DNA from: Croceivirga sp.
Lineage (GTDB): Bacteria; Bacteroidota; Bacteroidia; Flavobacteriales; Flavobacteriaceae
DNA: 64,000 nucleotides
Assembly: GCA_028284285.1 (NCBI GenBank)
Contig: JANQSA010000035.1
Location: 1 to 64,000 of the forward strand
Reading direction: 5' to 3'
Part shown: piece after piece, positions 43,598 to 51,974 of the stretch
How the letters are laid out: every line of letters starts with the position of its first letter
How positions within the stretch are numbered: the stretch's first letter is position 1
Position numbers and translations under genes: made by a program
The notes under the pieces: generated by a model
The model's database searches: none
What the model was told of the DNA's origin: nothing
Seen by the model: the letters and a program-made list of their open reading frames with translations, nothing else

Positions 43598-44748
43598 TCT
43601 TTTAAATTAAGCATAAACAGATCACTCGCAATCCCATCCACCAAAAACTTCCCTTTTTTAGTGGATAAAAGGGTGGTGCCATCCCAAAATAGTAAATGAT
43701 CTTCCACATACTTTTGGGATTGCTTTTGCAAATACGCACTGTACAACTTCCCAAAATCCGCTTCTACCTTTTCCAGAGACACCCCCCAAATGGTACGCAA
43801 TCCCGTCATCACATATTCATTATAGCGATCGGTTAAGGAGAGGAATTCATATTCAAAAGGCAACCTGCCTTCACCCAATTGCTGCATATACCTGATATTA
43901 TTTCTGATGTTCCACCCTCTACGCTTCCCGTCAAAGGAATGAGCGGAAGGTCCTATGCCCAAATACGGTTTTCCCTGCCAGTAGGCGGTATTGTTCTTTG
44001 AGAAGAAACCCGGTTTCCCAAAATTTGAAATCTCGTAGTTAACGTAGCCTTCGGCCGCCAATCGCTCTTCCAACAGATAAAATTGGCTTTGTGCCTGTTC
44101 GTCATCAACATCATCAACAATTCCCTTTTGAATAAAATGGTATAGTGCGGTTTTGGGTTCCACGGTTAAGGCGTAACTGGAAATATGGGCAAGGGCAAAA
44201 GACAATGCTTTTTCAATGTTTTGTACCCAACGCGCATTCTCCATACCGGGTATTCCATAAATCAGATCCACCGATATATTGTCAAAATAGGCTTTGGCAG
44301 CAGTAATACAATTTTCTGCTTCCCTTGCATTATGTGCCCTGTTCATCAATTTAAGATCCTCATCAAAAAAAGATTGCACCCCAATACTTAGCCGGTTAAT
44401 GCCGGCTTCTTTATAGGATTTTAGAACCGCATCATACTGCCCTGACTCAGACCACAAGTCATCCGGATTGGCCTCCAACGTAATTTCGGGGATATTGATA
44501 ACCCTGTAGTTTTTATAAATGGTCCGGATAAGGAATGCTATTTCTTCCACTTCCAAAATGGAGGGGGTGCCTCCGCCAAAATAGATAGTCTCTATGGACT
44601 TTCCTTCCATTTCACCACTGCGAAGCACCATCTCCTGGGCCAGGGATTCCACCATTTCCTGCTTTCTCTTGAGATTTGTGGAAAAATGAAAATCGCAATA
44701 GTGACACGCCTGTTTACAGAAGGGAATATGGATGTAGATACCGGCCAT
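43594..44748 (-). CDS. hemW: Radical SAM heme chaperone HemW
   Basis: A 384-residue radical SAM protein with the cluster motif 'GIYIHIPFCKQACHYCDFHF' (CxxxCxxC), 'TIYFGGGTPSILEVEEI', 'TLEANPDDLW', 'RLSIGVQSFFDEDLKLMNRAHNAREA' and 'ISVDLIYGIPG'. It matches HemW rather than HemN in length and in the Phe after the third Cys. HemW inserts heme into respiratory proteins. Coupled by a 4-bp overlap to the downstream cyclase-family gene. Confidence 0.92.
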   Translation of the reverse strand: MAGIYIHIPFCKQACHYCDFHFSTNLKRKQEMVESLAQEMVLRSGEMEGKSIETIYFGGGTPSILEVEEIAFLIRTIYKNYRVINIPEITLEANPDDLWSESGQYDAVLKSYKEAGINRLSIGVQSFFDEDLKLMNRAHNAREAENCITAAKAYFDNISVDLIYGIPGMENARWVQNIEKALSFALAHISSYALTVEPKTALYHFIQKGIVDDVDDEQAQSQFYLLEERLAAEGYVNYEISNFGKPGFFSKNNTAYWQGKPYLGIGPSAHSFDGKRRGWNIRNNIRYMQQLGEGRLPFEYEFLSLTDRYNEYVMTGLRTIWGVSLEKVEADFGKLYSAYLQKQSQKYVEDHLLFWDGTTLLSTKKGKFLVDGIASDLFMLNLKE

Positions 44749-44825
44749 AGTATTTAATACAGCAGCAATTTCAATAATTATACCGGTTGATTAACCATTT
44801 ACTCATAGTGTTAAGCGTAGAAAGA

Positions 44826-45383
44826 TCACTTTTTATTGATCTTATCCGCATTTTGTTTTACAAAGGCTTCCCATCCCGTATACCGCACACCGGGGTCTAT
44901 TTTACCTTCATTGTAAAAATGACAGACGGCTGCGGCGAGTCCATCGGTACTATCCAGGTTTTTGGGCAGGGAGGGCAATCCCAGGAGCCCCTGAAGCATT
45001 TTGGCTACCTGTTCCTTACTGGCATTCCCATTCCCGGTGATCGCCATTTTTATTTTCTTGGGCAGATATTCGGTAATGGGAACTTGTCGGGATAAGCCTG
45101 CAGCCATAGCTACACCCTGAGCTCTTCCTAACTTGAGCATGGATTGTACATTTTTGGCATAAAAAGGCGCCTCTATGGCTATCTCATCCGGATGGTGGTG
45201 ATCTATCAATTCCAAAGTACGTTCGTAAATAAGTTTCAGCTTAATATATGGATCTTCGTATTTACGTAAATGAAGTTCATTCATTTGCACAAAGTGCATT
45301 TTTTTATTTACCACCTTTATGATCCCGAACCCCATGATAGTGGTTCCGGGATCTATGCCTAATATGATCTTTTCAATAGCCAA
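44826..45383 (-). CDS. ruvC: Crossover junction endodeoxyribonuclease RuvC
   Basis: A 185-residue Holliday junction resolvase. Catalytic acidic residues are in 'ILGIDPGTTIMGFGII' (first Asp), 'DEIAIEAPFYAKNVQSMLKLGRAQGVAM' (Glu) and 'NLDSTDGLAAAVCHFYN' (Asp pair). Full length. It lies 1 bp downstream of a small lipoprotein gene. Confidence 0.96.
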   Translation of the reverse strand: MAIEKIILGIDPGTTIMGFGIIKVVNKKMHFVQMNELHLRKYEDPYIKLKLIYERTLELIDHHHPDEIAIEAPFYAKNVQSMLKLGRAQGVAMAAGLSRQVPITEYLPKKIKMAITGNGNASKEQVAKMLQGLLGLPSLPKNLDSTDGLAAAVCHFYNEGKIDPGVRYTGWEAFVKQNADKINKK

Positions 45384-45384
45384 T

Positions 45385-45861
45385 TCAGTTCCCGGTATTT
45401 AAAACAAGAGGCAACCGCACTCTTACACTCACCGGAACTCCTCTTTTTAACGCAGGAGCTACGGTAGTCAGATCATTTAACAGATCTCCCACATCTTTTC
45501 CAAAATTGGGGATCTGTTGGATACTATTCCCTTCATCCACCTCTAAAAGCGTAATAAACCCATGCTCATCAATCAACAGATCAATGTATAGGGTATCTGC
45601 CAAATCGTTTTCCACTTCGTACGCCAGGTCTTTAAATGCATTGTTGAGATAGGAGAGCATGGTCCGTTGGAAGCATTCCCTTTGTTCCGTTTTTGAGGTG
45701 GTTTCATCACAGTTCTCAAAAAGGGGATATTGGTCTACATCATTCCAATCTATGGTCAACAGTTCCTCATTGACCAAACGTTGTGTTTGTTCTTCCCTGG
45801 ACAGGAAAAAGTCACAAGAAACCAAAAAAATCGATAGAAAGAAGCACCACCACCTAAGCAT
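45385..45861 (-). CDS. Putative lipoprotein
   Basis: A 158-residue exported lipoprotein: hydrophobic N-terminus ending in lipobox 'LVSC' (Cys16). The mature part has 'YPLFENCDETTSKTEQRECFQRTMLSYL' and a C-terminal half with 'LYIDLLIDEHGFITLLEVD' that faintly resembles the TonB C-terminal fold found in Bacteroidetes BlaR proteins (compare 'FTIDNKGNVVDI' at 47.5 kb). The role is unknown. It is linked to ruvC by a 1-bp gap. Confidence 0.75.
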   Translation of the reverse strand: MLRWWCFFLSIFLVSCDFFLSREEQTQRLVNEELLTIDWNDVDQYPLFENCDETTSKTEQRECFQRTMLSYLNNAFKDLAYEVENDLADTLYIDLLIDEHGFITLLEVDEGNSIQQIPNFGKDVGDLLNDLTTVAPALKRGVPVSVRVRLPLVLNTGN

Positions 45862-45904
45862 ACCGCCCCTAGAATTTGGCTGAAATTACGATATTTTAGA
45901 GAAT

Positions 45905-47050
45905 TCAGTCTTTGGAAAAATGGATTTCCGCTTTGAGTTCGGCAATCCGTTTATCTGCCCTTTCCTTTAAAAATGGCATTGAATTGTTGTATTGCTCTAC
46001 GAATTTTTGGTAGTTAGTCAATTTCAAATTAGGGTCTTTGTAGTATTCGTCCGCAAGCGTACAGAATTGGAAGTAAAACAAGGGGTTCTCGGTGTTTTCT
46101 TCCCATGCTTTATGGTAATACTCCATGGCTTTTTTGGTTTGACCCCGTAAACGGGCAATGCGCCCAAGGTCTGCATACTCCATAGAAAAATCTACACTAC
46201 GCTCCCTGATGTACTTGTTGATGTAGTATTCCGCACTATCCAATTGTTTTTCTCTTAGAAACACTTCAGCCAAACTATTATACCCCTCCACTTTGTAGTT
46301 TTCGACTTTAAGAAGTTGGTAGTACTGTTCTTTGGCCTCATCATATTGCCAATTCCTAAAATAACTGAATCCCAATTTTTGACGGATAAAGGGTTTGTTT
46401 TCTCCTAATTCCAACAGTCTTTCAAAATACGGGATGGCCTTTTCATATTGACCATCGTTAAAAAAGGCCAAAGCTTTGAGGTGTATCAATGCTACATCGT
46501 CATCATAGAACCGTAAACCGGCATCGATATAGGGCAACGCAGAGTCCTTTTGCTGGATACCCACATAAAATTTTCCTAACGCATACAAACTTCGTAAGTG
46601 TGTGCTGTCGCTTTTCAACGCATTCGTAAAACTAAAGTTCGCCGCAATTTCATCCCCATTTTGCTGTTGAACTCTCCCCAGATAGTAGTGATATTCGGGA
46701 TTGATACTATCTTTTCGAATAAGCTCGTTAAAAGCAGTATAGGCAGAATCGTAGGCTTTTGTTTTCAATAGCAGTTTGCCCAATTCAAATCCGGCAATTT
46801 CCGAATTGGTGCCCTTCTTCAAGACCGATTGGTACTGCCGTATCGCCTTTTCATAATTACCAATAGCGGTATAGGCTCTGGCAATTTGAATCCCGGAAGT
46901 TGCATCCCCAATTTTGGAATATTCGTTTATGGCCGCAGCATAATTGCCCAAAAGGTAGAGACTATCTGCGACACTCGAAACAGCAGACTGTGCGGCTACT
47001 TTTAAGGACACAACAACAAGAAATGGCAGCAGAAATTTTTTCAACATCAT
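45905..47050 (-). CDS. Exported TPR-repeat protein
   Basis: A 381-residue protein with signal peptide ('FLLPFLVVVSLKVAAQ') and about eight tetratricopeptide repeats from residue 30 onward, e.g. 'YAAAINEYSKIGDATSGIQIARAY', 'GNYEKAIRQYQSVLKKG', 'GQYEKAIPYFERLLELGENKP' and 'GQTKKAMEYYHKAWEENTENP'. Probably a periplasmic scaffold for protein interactions. It follows the blaR1-like gene by 21 bp and may be part of the BlaI-controlled unit. Confidence 0.9.
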   Translation of the reverse strand: MMLKKFLLPFLVVVSLKVAAQSAVSSVADSLYLLGNYAAAINEYSKIGDATSGIQIARAYTAIGNYEKAIRQYQSVLKKGTNSEIAGFELGKLLLKTKAYDSAYTAFNELIRKDSINPEYHYYLGRVQQQNGDEIAANFSFTNALKSDSTHLRSLYALGKFYVGIQQKDSALPYIDAGLRFYDDDVALIHLKALAFFNDGQYEKAIPYFERLLELGENKPFIRQKLGFSYFRNWQYDEAKEQYYQLLKVENYKVEGYNSLAEVFLREKQLDSAEYYINKYIRERSVDFSMEYADLGRIARLRGQTKKAMEYYHKAWEENTENPLFYFQFCTLADEYYKDPNLKLTNYQKFVEQYNNSMPFLKERADKRIAELKAEIHFSKD

Positions 47051-47071
47051 TTAACGGTCAACCCCCTTTGA

Positions 47072-48715
47072 TTAAAGTTTAAAGGTTATGGGAAGGGAAA
47101 AAGGTACATTCACTGCTTTCCCTTTATGCCTTCCGGGTTGCATCCTGGGCAAACGCGCAATAATACGTTCTACCTCAGCCTCCAGCAAAGGACTGGGGCC
47201 CCTTTTTTTGATATCCGTAATATTTCCATCAGTATCAATAGTGAACATAACGGCCACCCGGCCCTGAATCCCCAGATCTCTGGCTTCTTGGGGATAGTTG
47301 AAGTGCTTCCGAATATGTTCTTGAACCCTTTCCAAAAAGCAGCCCTTAGTATCAGAGGTATTTTCACAGCCTGGAAAAACAGGTGCATGGTCCAGTTGGG
47401 CAAATGGCGTCCAATCCTTTCCGCGCTGCCCGAACTTTTGGATTTCTAATGACAATGCATTCTCATCAGATAACCGAAATACTACGGGTATGGAAAACGG
47501 AACGTTTACAGATTCACCCTTATGCTCTCCGGGTTGCATCTTTGGTAAACGTTGGATAATCCGTTCTACTTCCTCTTCCAAAAGGGGATGCGGTCCTCGT
47601 TTCCGAATATCAACAACGTTCCCTTTGTTATCAATAGTAAACATCACAGATACACGCCCCTGTATCCCCTGGTCTTTCGCTTCCTGGGGGTAGTTGAAAT
47701 GTTTCCGGATATGCTCCTGTATGTTTTCCATGAAACAGGCCTTGGTATCTGCCGCACCTTCACATCCGGGAAAAATGGGCACCTGTTCAATTATGCCAAA
47801 GGCAACTTCAGATTCCAGCCCTGCTTTTATGGTAACCGCCTGCCCTTCTTCTTTGCTGCTTTGTTCGCAAGAAGTATAGGCCAACATCCCCAATGCCAGG
47901 GGTAAGAACAAACCATATTTTAGTCGATATACCTTTTTTGATTTCTGTTTTGTCAACATAGCGATTCTTTTATTTAGTTGTGATTTTTTATAAAACGGAT
48001 TGATAAAACTGGTACGATGCGTTTGAAACGTCTCGGAAAGCAATAGCTGGTACTGTTTTTTTCTATTCTTTTTGGCTACCTGGGCGTCCGCAATAAACTC
48101 ATGTAGTTCCGCCATGCGGCTTTGATACACATAGGTTAGCGGGTTGAACCAAAACAGGATCCGCATCAATTCGAAAAAGAGAAGGTCCAGCGAATGCCAT
48201 TGCTTGATATGGACGAGTTCATGTGCCAGGATTTGAGGCTGCTTCTCCTTTGCAATGGTATCGCCCAAAAACACCATTTTAAAAAACGAAAAGACTATGC
48301 CGCTTTTTTGAACCATCACTTTGGTAAAGTGGGGATAGTGGGTTACAATTCCTTTTTGTCTTAACCGTAGAATGCGATACAGCTTTGCCAAAAACCAAAA
48401 GGTCATGACTGTGGCGCCGAGGAGGAAAATCCAGTGGTAAATAGAAAACACTTCCCAAAACAACGGTGTTTCCATTGCACTCATCCCAATGGTATCCGGC
48501 TGCGAGACAAAAGGGGTATGATACAATAGGTTCTCCGGGGAGATTTCCGTTTTTAGCGCCTCTATTTTTATCCGGGGCAGTATGAGCGATAGCAAGAAAG
48601 CAGCCATCAGATACCCCCTGTTCCATTGAAAAAAGGTTTCCTTTTTCAAAAAGAGGTCGTAGGTGAGTAAAAATACCCCTTGAATAACAAGGACTTCCAA
48701 TAAATAACGTATCAT
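47072..48715 (-). CDS. BlaR1-like M56 metallopeptidase with two TonB-like C-terminal domains
   Basis: A 547-residue membrane sensor-protease. M56 part: helices near residues 5-22, 35-50 and 90-110, zinc motif 'LAHELVHIKQWHSLD' (HELVH), 'LHEFIADAQVA', and a further helix around 270. The C-terminus carries two near-identical TonB_C domains (about 310-420 and 437-547), each with 'PxFPGCE', 'HIRKHFNYPQEA' and 'GIQGRVxVMFTID'. Such domains are typical of Bacteroidetes BlaR1 proteins and may contact the TonB system or cell wall. It overlaps the upstream blaI by 4 bp. Confidence 0.92.
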   Translation of the reverse strand: MIRYLLEVLVIQGVFLLTYDLFLKKETFFQWNRGYLMAAFLLSLILPRIKIEALKTEISPENLLYHTPFVSQPDTIGMSAMETPLFWEVFSIYHWIFLLGATVMTFWFLAKLYRILRLRQKGIVTHYPHFTKVMVQKSGIVFSFFKMVFLGDTIAKEKQPQILAHELVHIKQWHSLDLLFFELMRILFWFNPLTYVYQSRMAELHEFIADAQVAKKNRKKQYQLLLSETFQTHRTSFINPFYKKSQLNKRIAMLTKQKSKKVYRLKYGLFLPLALGMLAYTSCEQSSKEEGQAVTIKAGLESEVAFGIIEQVPIFPGCEGAADTKACFMENIQEHIRKHFNYPQEAKDQGIQGRVSVMFTIDNKGNVVDIRKRGPHPLLEEEVERIIQRLPKMQPGEHKGESVNVPFSIPVVFRLSDENALSLEIQKFGQRGKDWTPFAQLDHAPVFPGCENTSDTKGCFLERVQEHIRKHFNYPQEARDLGIQGRVAVMFTIDTDGNITDIKKRGPSPLLEAEVERIIARLPRMQPGRHKGKAVNVPFSLPITFKL

Positions 48716-49074
48716 TCTTCTTCCTCTTTGATTTTTTGAAGGATTTCCTCCAATTCTTTTAAACTGATATCATTTTTCTTCACAAAAAACGATACCATAC
48801 TCTGAAACGACCCCTGGAAATAGCCATTCACCAATGTGGTAATGCTCTGATTACTGTAATCTGATTTTTGGATCAACGGAAAATAAACATGGCCTTTCCC
48901 CACTTTTTCATGGTCTACAAAGCCTTTATCTTCCAGAATGCGCACTATGGTAGAAACCGTATTATAGGCAGGTTTGGGCTCCGGCAGCACATCTAAAATA
49001 GCCGCTACATTAGCCTTTTCCAGTTGCCAAAGTATTTGCATTACCTCCTCCTCTGCTTTTGTGAATTGCTTCAT
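48712..49074 (-). CDS. BlaI/MecI/CopY family transcriptional repressor
   Basis: A 120-residue winged-helix repressor: 'MKQFTKAEEEVMQILWQLEKANVAAILDVL', 'KPAYNTVSTIVRILEDKGFVDHEKVGKGHVYFPLI' and a C-terminal dimerisation region. It partners with the BlaR1-like protein encoded immediately downstream. Three perfect palindromic operators (49077-49143) lie directly before its start codon, so autorepression is very likely. The operator half-site (AACTAA) differs from that of the first BlaI system (TTCTAC), implying separate regulons. Confidence 0.93.
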   Translation of the reverse strand: MKQFTKAEEEVMQILWQLEKANVAAILDVLPEPKPAYNTVSTIVRILEDKGFVDHEKVGKGHVYFPLIQKSDYSNQSITTLVNGYFQGSFQSMVSFFVKKNDISLKELEEILQKIKEEEE

Positions 49075-49076
49075 TC

Positions 49077-49143
49077 AACTAAGTTTTTAGTTAACCGTAA
49101 TGCTAATATAACTAAATTTTTAGTTTAAACTAATTATTTAGTT
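49077..49143. promoter_or_regulatory. Three BlaI-type operators (AACTAA....TTAGTT)
   Basis: Three perfect 16-bp palindromes: AACTAAGTTTTTAGTT (49077-49092), AACTAAATTTTTAGTT (49110-49125) and AACTAATTATTTAGTT (49128-49143). Starts are 33 and 18 bp apart. They cover the promoter region of the minus-strand blaI, the first only 2 bp from its start codon. The DUF456 gene diverges 83 bp further on and might be co-regulated. Confidence 0.85.
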
Positions 49144-49226
49144 AAAAACCACCAGAAAGTAACTATCGGTGAATTGGGTTGTAACAAATTCCCACTACCT
49201 TTGTCTAACCATCAAACCCGGATTCT

Positions 49227-49739
49227 TTGGATATCGTACTGCTTCTCATTGGATTTTTATTGATGCTCACCGGTATTTTAGGCAGTTTTTTACCGGTTTT
49301 GCCCGGTCCTCCGGTAAGCTGGATCGGATTGCTACTGTTATACCTCACTAAAGCGGTTCCCGATAATTGGTGGGTGTTGGGCATCACTTTAGCCATTGCA
49401 CTGATTGTCACGGTGCTGGATTACGTGATCCCGGCTGCCGGAACAAAGAAGTTTGGCGGAAGTAAAGCGGGGATGTGGGGCAGTATTATTGGGCTCCTGG
49501 TGGCTATCATCTTCCCTATTCTGGGTCCTTTTGGTATCATTATCTGGCCCTTTGTAGGGGCATTGGTAGGCGAACTAGCCAATAATGCCGACCAAAAAAA
49601 GGCACTGAAAGCAGCGTTTGGTTCCTTTGTTGGCTTTTTAACCGGAACCTTCCTTAAATTTTTAATTGCGGTGGTCTATGCCGGATTGTTTATTTGGAAG
49701 GCCATTGAATATGGCCCGGAGCTATTTTCCTTTTCCTAG
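49227..49739 (+). CDS. DUF456 membrane protein
   Basis: A 170-residue integral-membrane protein of the DUF456 family, with glycine-rich hydrophobic helices throughout ('LLIGFLLMLTGILGSFLPVLPGPPVSW' at the N-terminus, 'GMWGSIIGLLVAIIFPILGPFGIIIWPFVGALVGE' in the middle). The reading frame begins with TTG at 49227, which gives the conserved N-terminus; the first in-frame ATG (49263) would delete half of helix 1, so TTG is preferred. Function unknown. It diverges from the BlaI/BlaR1 operon. Confidence 0.85.
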   Translation: MDIVLLLIGFLLMLTGILGSFLPVLPGPPVSWIGLLLLYLTKAVPDNWWVLGITLAIALIVTVLDYVIPAAGTKKFGGSKAGMWGSIIGLLVAIIFPILGPFGIIIWPFVGALVGELANNADQKKALKAAFGSFVGFLTGTFLKFLIAVVYAGLFIWKAIEYGPELFSFS

Positions 49740-49751
49740 GGCCTGTTAACA

Positions 49752-50309
49752 CTAATCCAACCACCTCACTTTTTCCGAAACAGCGCCTCGCTCTACAAGG
49801 GGCGGCTCTTCATCATAATACCCCATATAAAAGAACCCCAGACATCTTTCTCCTTCATTTAATGCAAAAAATTCATCCATGTATCGGATCAATCCGGGGG
49901 AACTCCAATAACTTCCAATCCCCATAGCCGTACAACAGAGCCACATATTCTGTACCGCCATGGCAGTAGCGGCAACTTCTTCCCATTCCGGAAGACGTTC
50001 CTGAGGATCCCTTTGCATGCAAATAGCGATAACCGTTGCGGACCGTTGTGGATTCTCCTGCAACTTTTTAATCTTTATCTGTTTGGGCCTGGGGTCGGTC
50101 TCCTGGTATTTTGTAGATAAGAACTCTCCCAGCCTGGTCTTGGAATCTCCTTGCAACACCTTAAAACGCCAAGGTTCCGTCCTTCTATGGGTTGGTGCCC
50201 AATTGGCAGCTTCCAACACTTTTTCCAGATCAGTTTTAGCTATTGGACGATCATTAAACTGTGGAGGAAACACAGCACGTCTTTTGGGAATGAGTTCAAA
50301 AATATCCAT
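49752..50309 (-). CDS. Nitroreductase family protein
   Basis: A 185-residue FMN-dependent oxidoreductase: 'IPKRRAVFPPQFNDRPI' (FMN-phosphate Arg pair), 'VLEAANWAPTHRRTEPWRFKVL', 'AVQNMWLCCTAMGIGSYWSSPG' and 'CLGFFYMGYYDEEPP'. It resembles the YdjA-type minimal nitroreductases. Substrate unknown. Convergent with DUF456 and divergent from hutH. Confidence 0.9.
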   Translation of the reverse strand: MDIFELIPKRRAVFPPQFNDRPIAKTDLEKVLEAANWAPTHRRTEPWRFKVLQGDSKTRLGEFLSTKYQETDPRPKQIKIKKLQENPQRSATVIAICMQRDPQERLPEWEEVAATAMAVQNMWLCCTAMGIGSYWSSPGLIRYMDEFFALNEGERCLGFFYMGYYDEEPPLVERGAVSEKVRWLD

Positions 50310-50366
50310 TTGGTATCGTTTATTTTTTCTTTGCCTAAAGGTAGGCCTAATCTCAAACTTTAGCCA

Positions 50367-50374
50367 TACTTTTA
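50367..50374 (+). promoter_or_regulatory. Possible -7 box of the hut operon
   Basis: TACTTTTA, 22 bp before the hutH start codon, fits the Bacteroidetes -7 consensus TAnnTTTG at six or seven positions. No convincing -33 element or operator is seen. Weak, position-based evidence. Confidence 0.3.
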
Positions 50375-50396
50375 ATCCTACGAAAACGATTTCTTA

Positions 50397-51974
50397 ATGC
50401 CACAAACAAGTGCAAACTTTCAGCTTGGGAAAGATTACTTATCCGCTGCCAAGGCCTTACAAATGGTACGTGGTCAATTAGAAGGCACGCTATCAAAATC
50501 CACCCGAAAGGCTATTCGGGAAAGTGCGGATCATGTGGAAAAGATAGTAGATCGCGGTGCCCCGGTCTATGGTATTAATACCGGTTTTGGCCCTTTGTGC
50601 ACCACAAAAATTTCCCGGGAGGCTACCCGGATATTACAAACCAATATTCTGCAAAGCCATAGTGTTGGTGTGGGAACACCCATCGCTGACGATCTGGCAA
50701 AATTAATGCTGGTACTTAAAGCGCATGCGCTGGCCAAAGGGTATTCCGGCATACGGCCTTCTACTATGGAGCGTATATTATGGCATATTGAAAACAACGC
50801 CATACCAGTGGTTCCTTCTCAGGGATCTGTAGGCGCTTCAGGCGACTTAGCCCCGCTCTCTCATCTCTTCCTGCCCCTGATCGGGTTGGGTAAAGTCAAC
50901 TTCAACGGAACAACACTCCCAACTGAAACCCTGTTTCGGAAAACCGGGCTCGCTCCTCTGGAACTGGGCCCAAAAGAAGGACTGGCGTTGATCAATGGCA
51001 CACAGTTTATCGCAGCCCATGCTACGCTCGCCCTGGAAAAACTGCATAATTGCCTGAGACAAGCCGACGTCATTGGCGCGATGATGCTGGAAGGTTTGCA
51101 AGGCTCTATACGGCCATTTAGCAAAAAATTACATGACCTGCGCCCCTTTGTGGGCAACCAACACGTTGCCGGAAGGATCCGTACGTTGCTGAAAGGCTCG
51201 GAGATATTGGAGAACCATATCAACTGCGAGCGCGTACAGGACCCCTACTCCCTGCGATGTATCCCTCAGGTGCATGGTGCCTCCAGAAATGCCTGGCTTC
51301 ATCTTAAGGAACTGCTGGAAATAGAGTTGAATTCCGTAACGGACAACCCCGTGATCCTGGATAGTGATACTGCCATTAGCGGGGGAAATTTTCATGGGCA
51401 ACCGATGGCCCTGGCTTTGGACTATGCTGCCCTGGCCGCCGCAGAATTGGGCAATGTTTCCGATCGCCGAATCTATTTGGCCCTGGAAGGCGGCCACGGA
51501 GTACCACAACTATTAATGCAGGATACCGGTATTAATTCCGGTTATATGATGCTCCAGTATACTTCTGCCGCCCTGGTCAGTGAAAACAAAAGCCTTTGTT
51601 TTCCCGCAAGTGCAGATAGTATCCCTACATCCCTGGGACAGGAAGATCATGTGAGCATGGGGTCGATAAGCGGTAGAAAGGCATTGCAGATCATTGAAAA
51701 TGTAGAGAAAATTTTAGCCATAGAGTTGCTTACTGCGGCACAGGCGTTTGAATACCGCAAGCCTTTGAAATCCGGGGTCTTGCTGGATAGTGTGCACCAT
51801 TTTTTGCGCACTAAGGTCCCCTTTGCAGCGGAAGACCGGGTTTTCTCAGACGATATCGAAATAGCCATTGACGTTATCCAAAGTGGAGCGATCATCACTC
51901 TAATAGAAACAGTTATGCGGGAGAAGAACATTGTCTGGGATACGCCATTTAGTAACCAATTTGAACTCTTGTAA
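50397..51974 (+). CDS. hutH: Histidine ammonia-lyase
   Basis: A 525-residue lyase that deaminates histidine to urocanate. The MIO cofactor tripeptide Ala147-Ser148-Gly149 is present in 'GSVGASGDLAPLSH', with 'YGINTGFGPLC' near residue 60, 'LINGTQFIAAHA', 'DNPVILDSDTAISGGNFHG' and 'QEDHVSMGSISGRK'. Full length. First gene of hutH-I-U-G, with hutI starting directly at the next base after its stop. Confidence 0.97.
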   Translation: MPQTSANFQLGKDYLSAAKALQMVRGQLEGTLSKSTRKAIRESADHVEKIVDRGAPVYGINTGFGPLCTTKISREATRILQTNILQSHSVGVGTPIADDLAKLMLVLKAHALAKGYSGIRPSTMERILWHIENNAIPVVPSQGSVGASGDLAPLSHLFLPLIGLGKVNFNGTTLPTETLFRKTGLAPLELGPKEGLALINGTQFIAAHATLALEKLHNCLRQADVIGAMMLEGLQGSIRPFSKKLHDLRPFVGNQHVAGRIRTLLKGSEILENHINCERVQDPYSLRCIPQVHGASRNAWLHLKELLEIELNSVTDNPVILDSDTAISGGNFHGQPMALALDYAALAAAELGNVSDRRIYLALEGGHGVPQLLMQDTGINSGYMMLQYTSAALVSENKSLCFPASADSIPTSLGQEDHVSMGSISGRKALQIIENVEKILAIELLTAAQAFEYRKPLKSGVLLDSVHHFLRTKVPFAAEDRVFSDDIEIAIDVIQSGAIITLIETVMREKNIVWDTPFSNQFELL

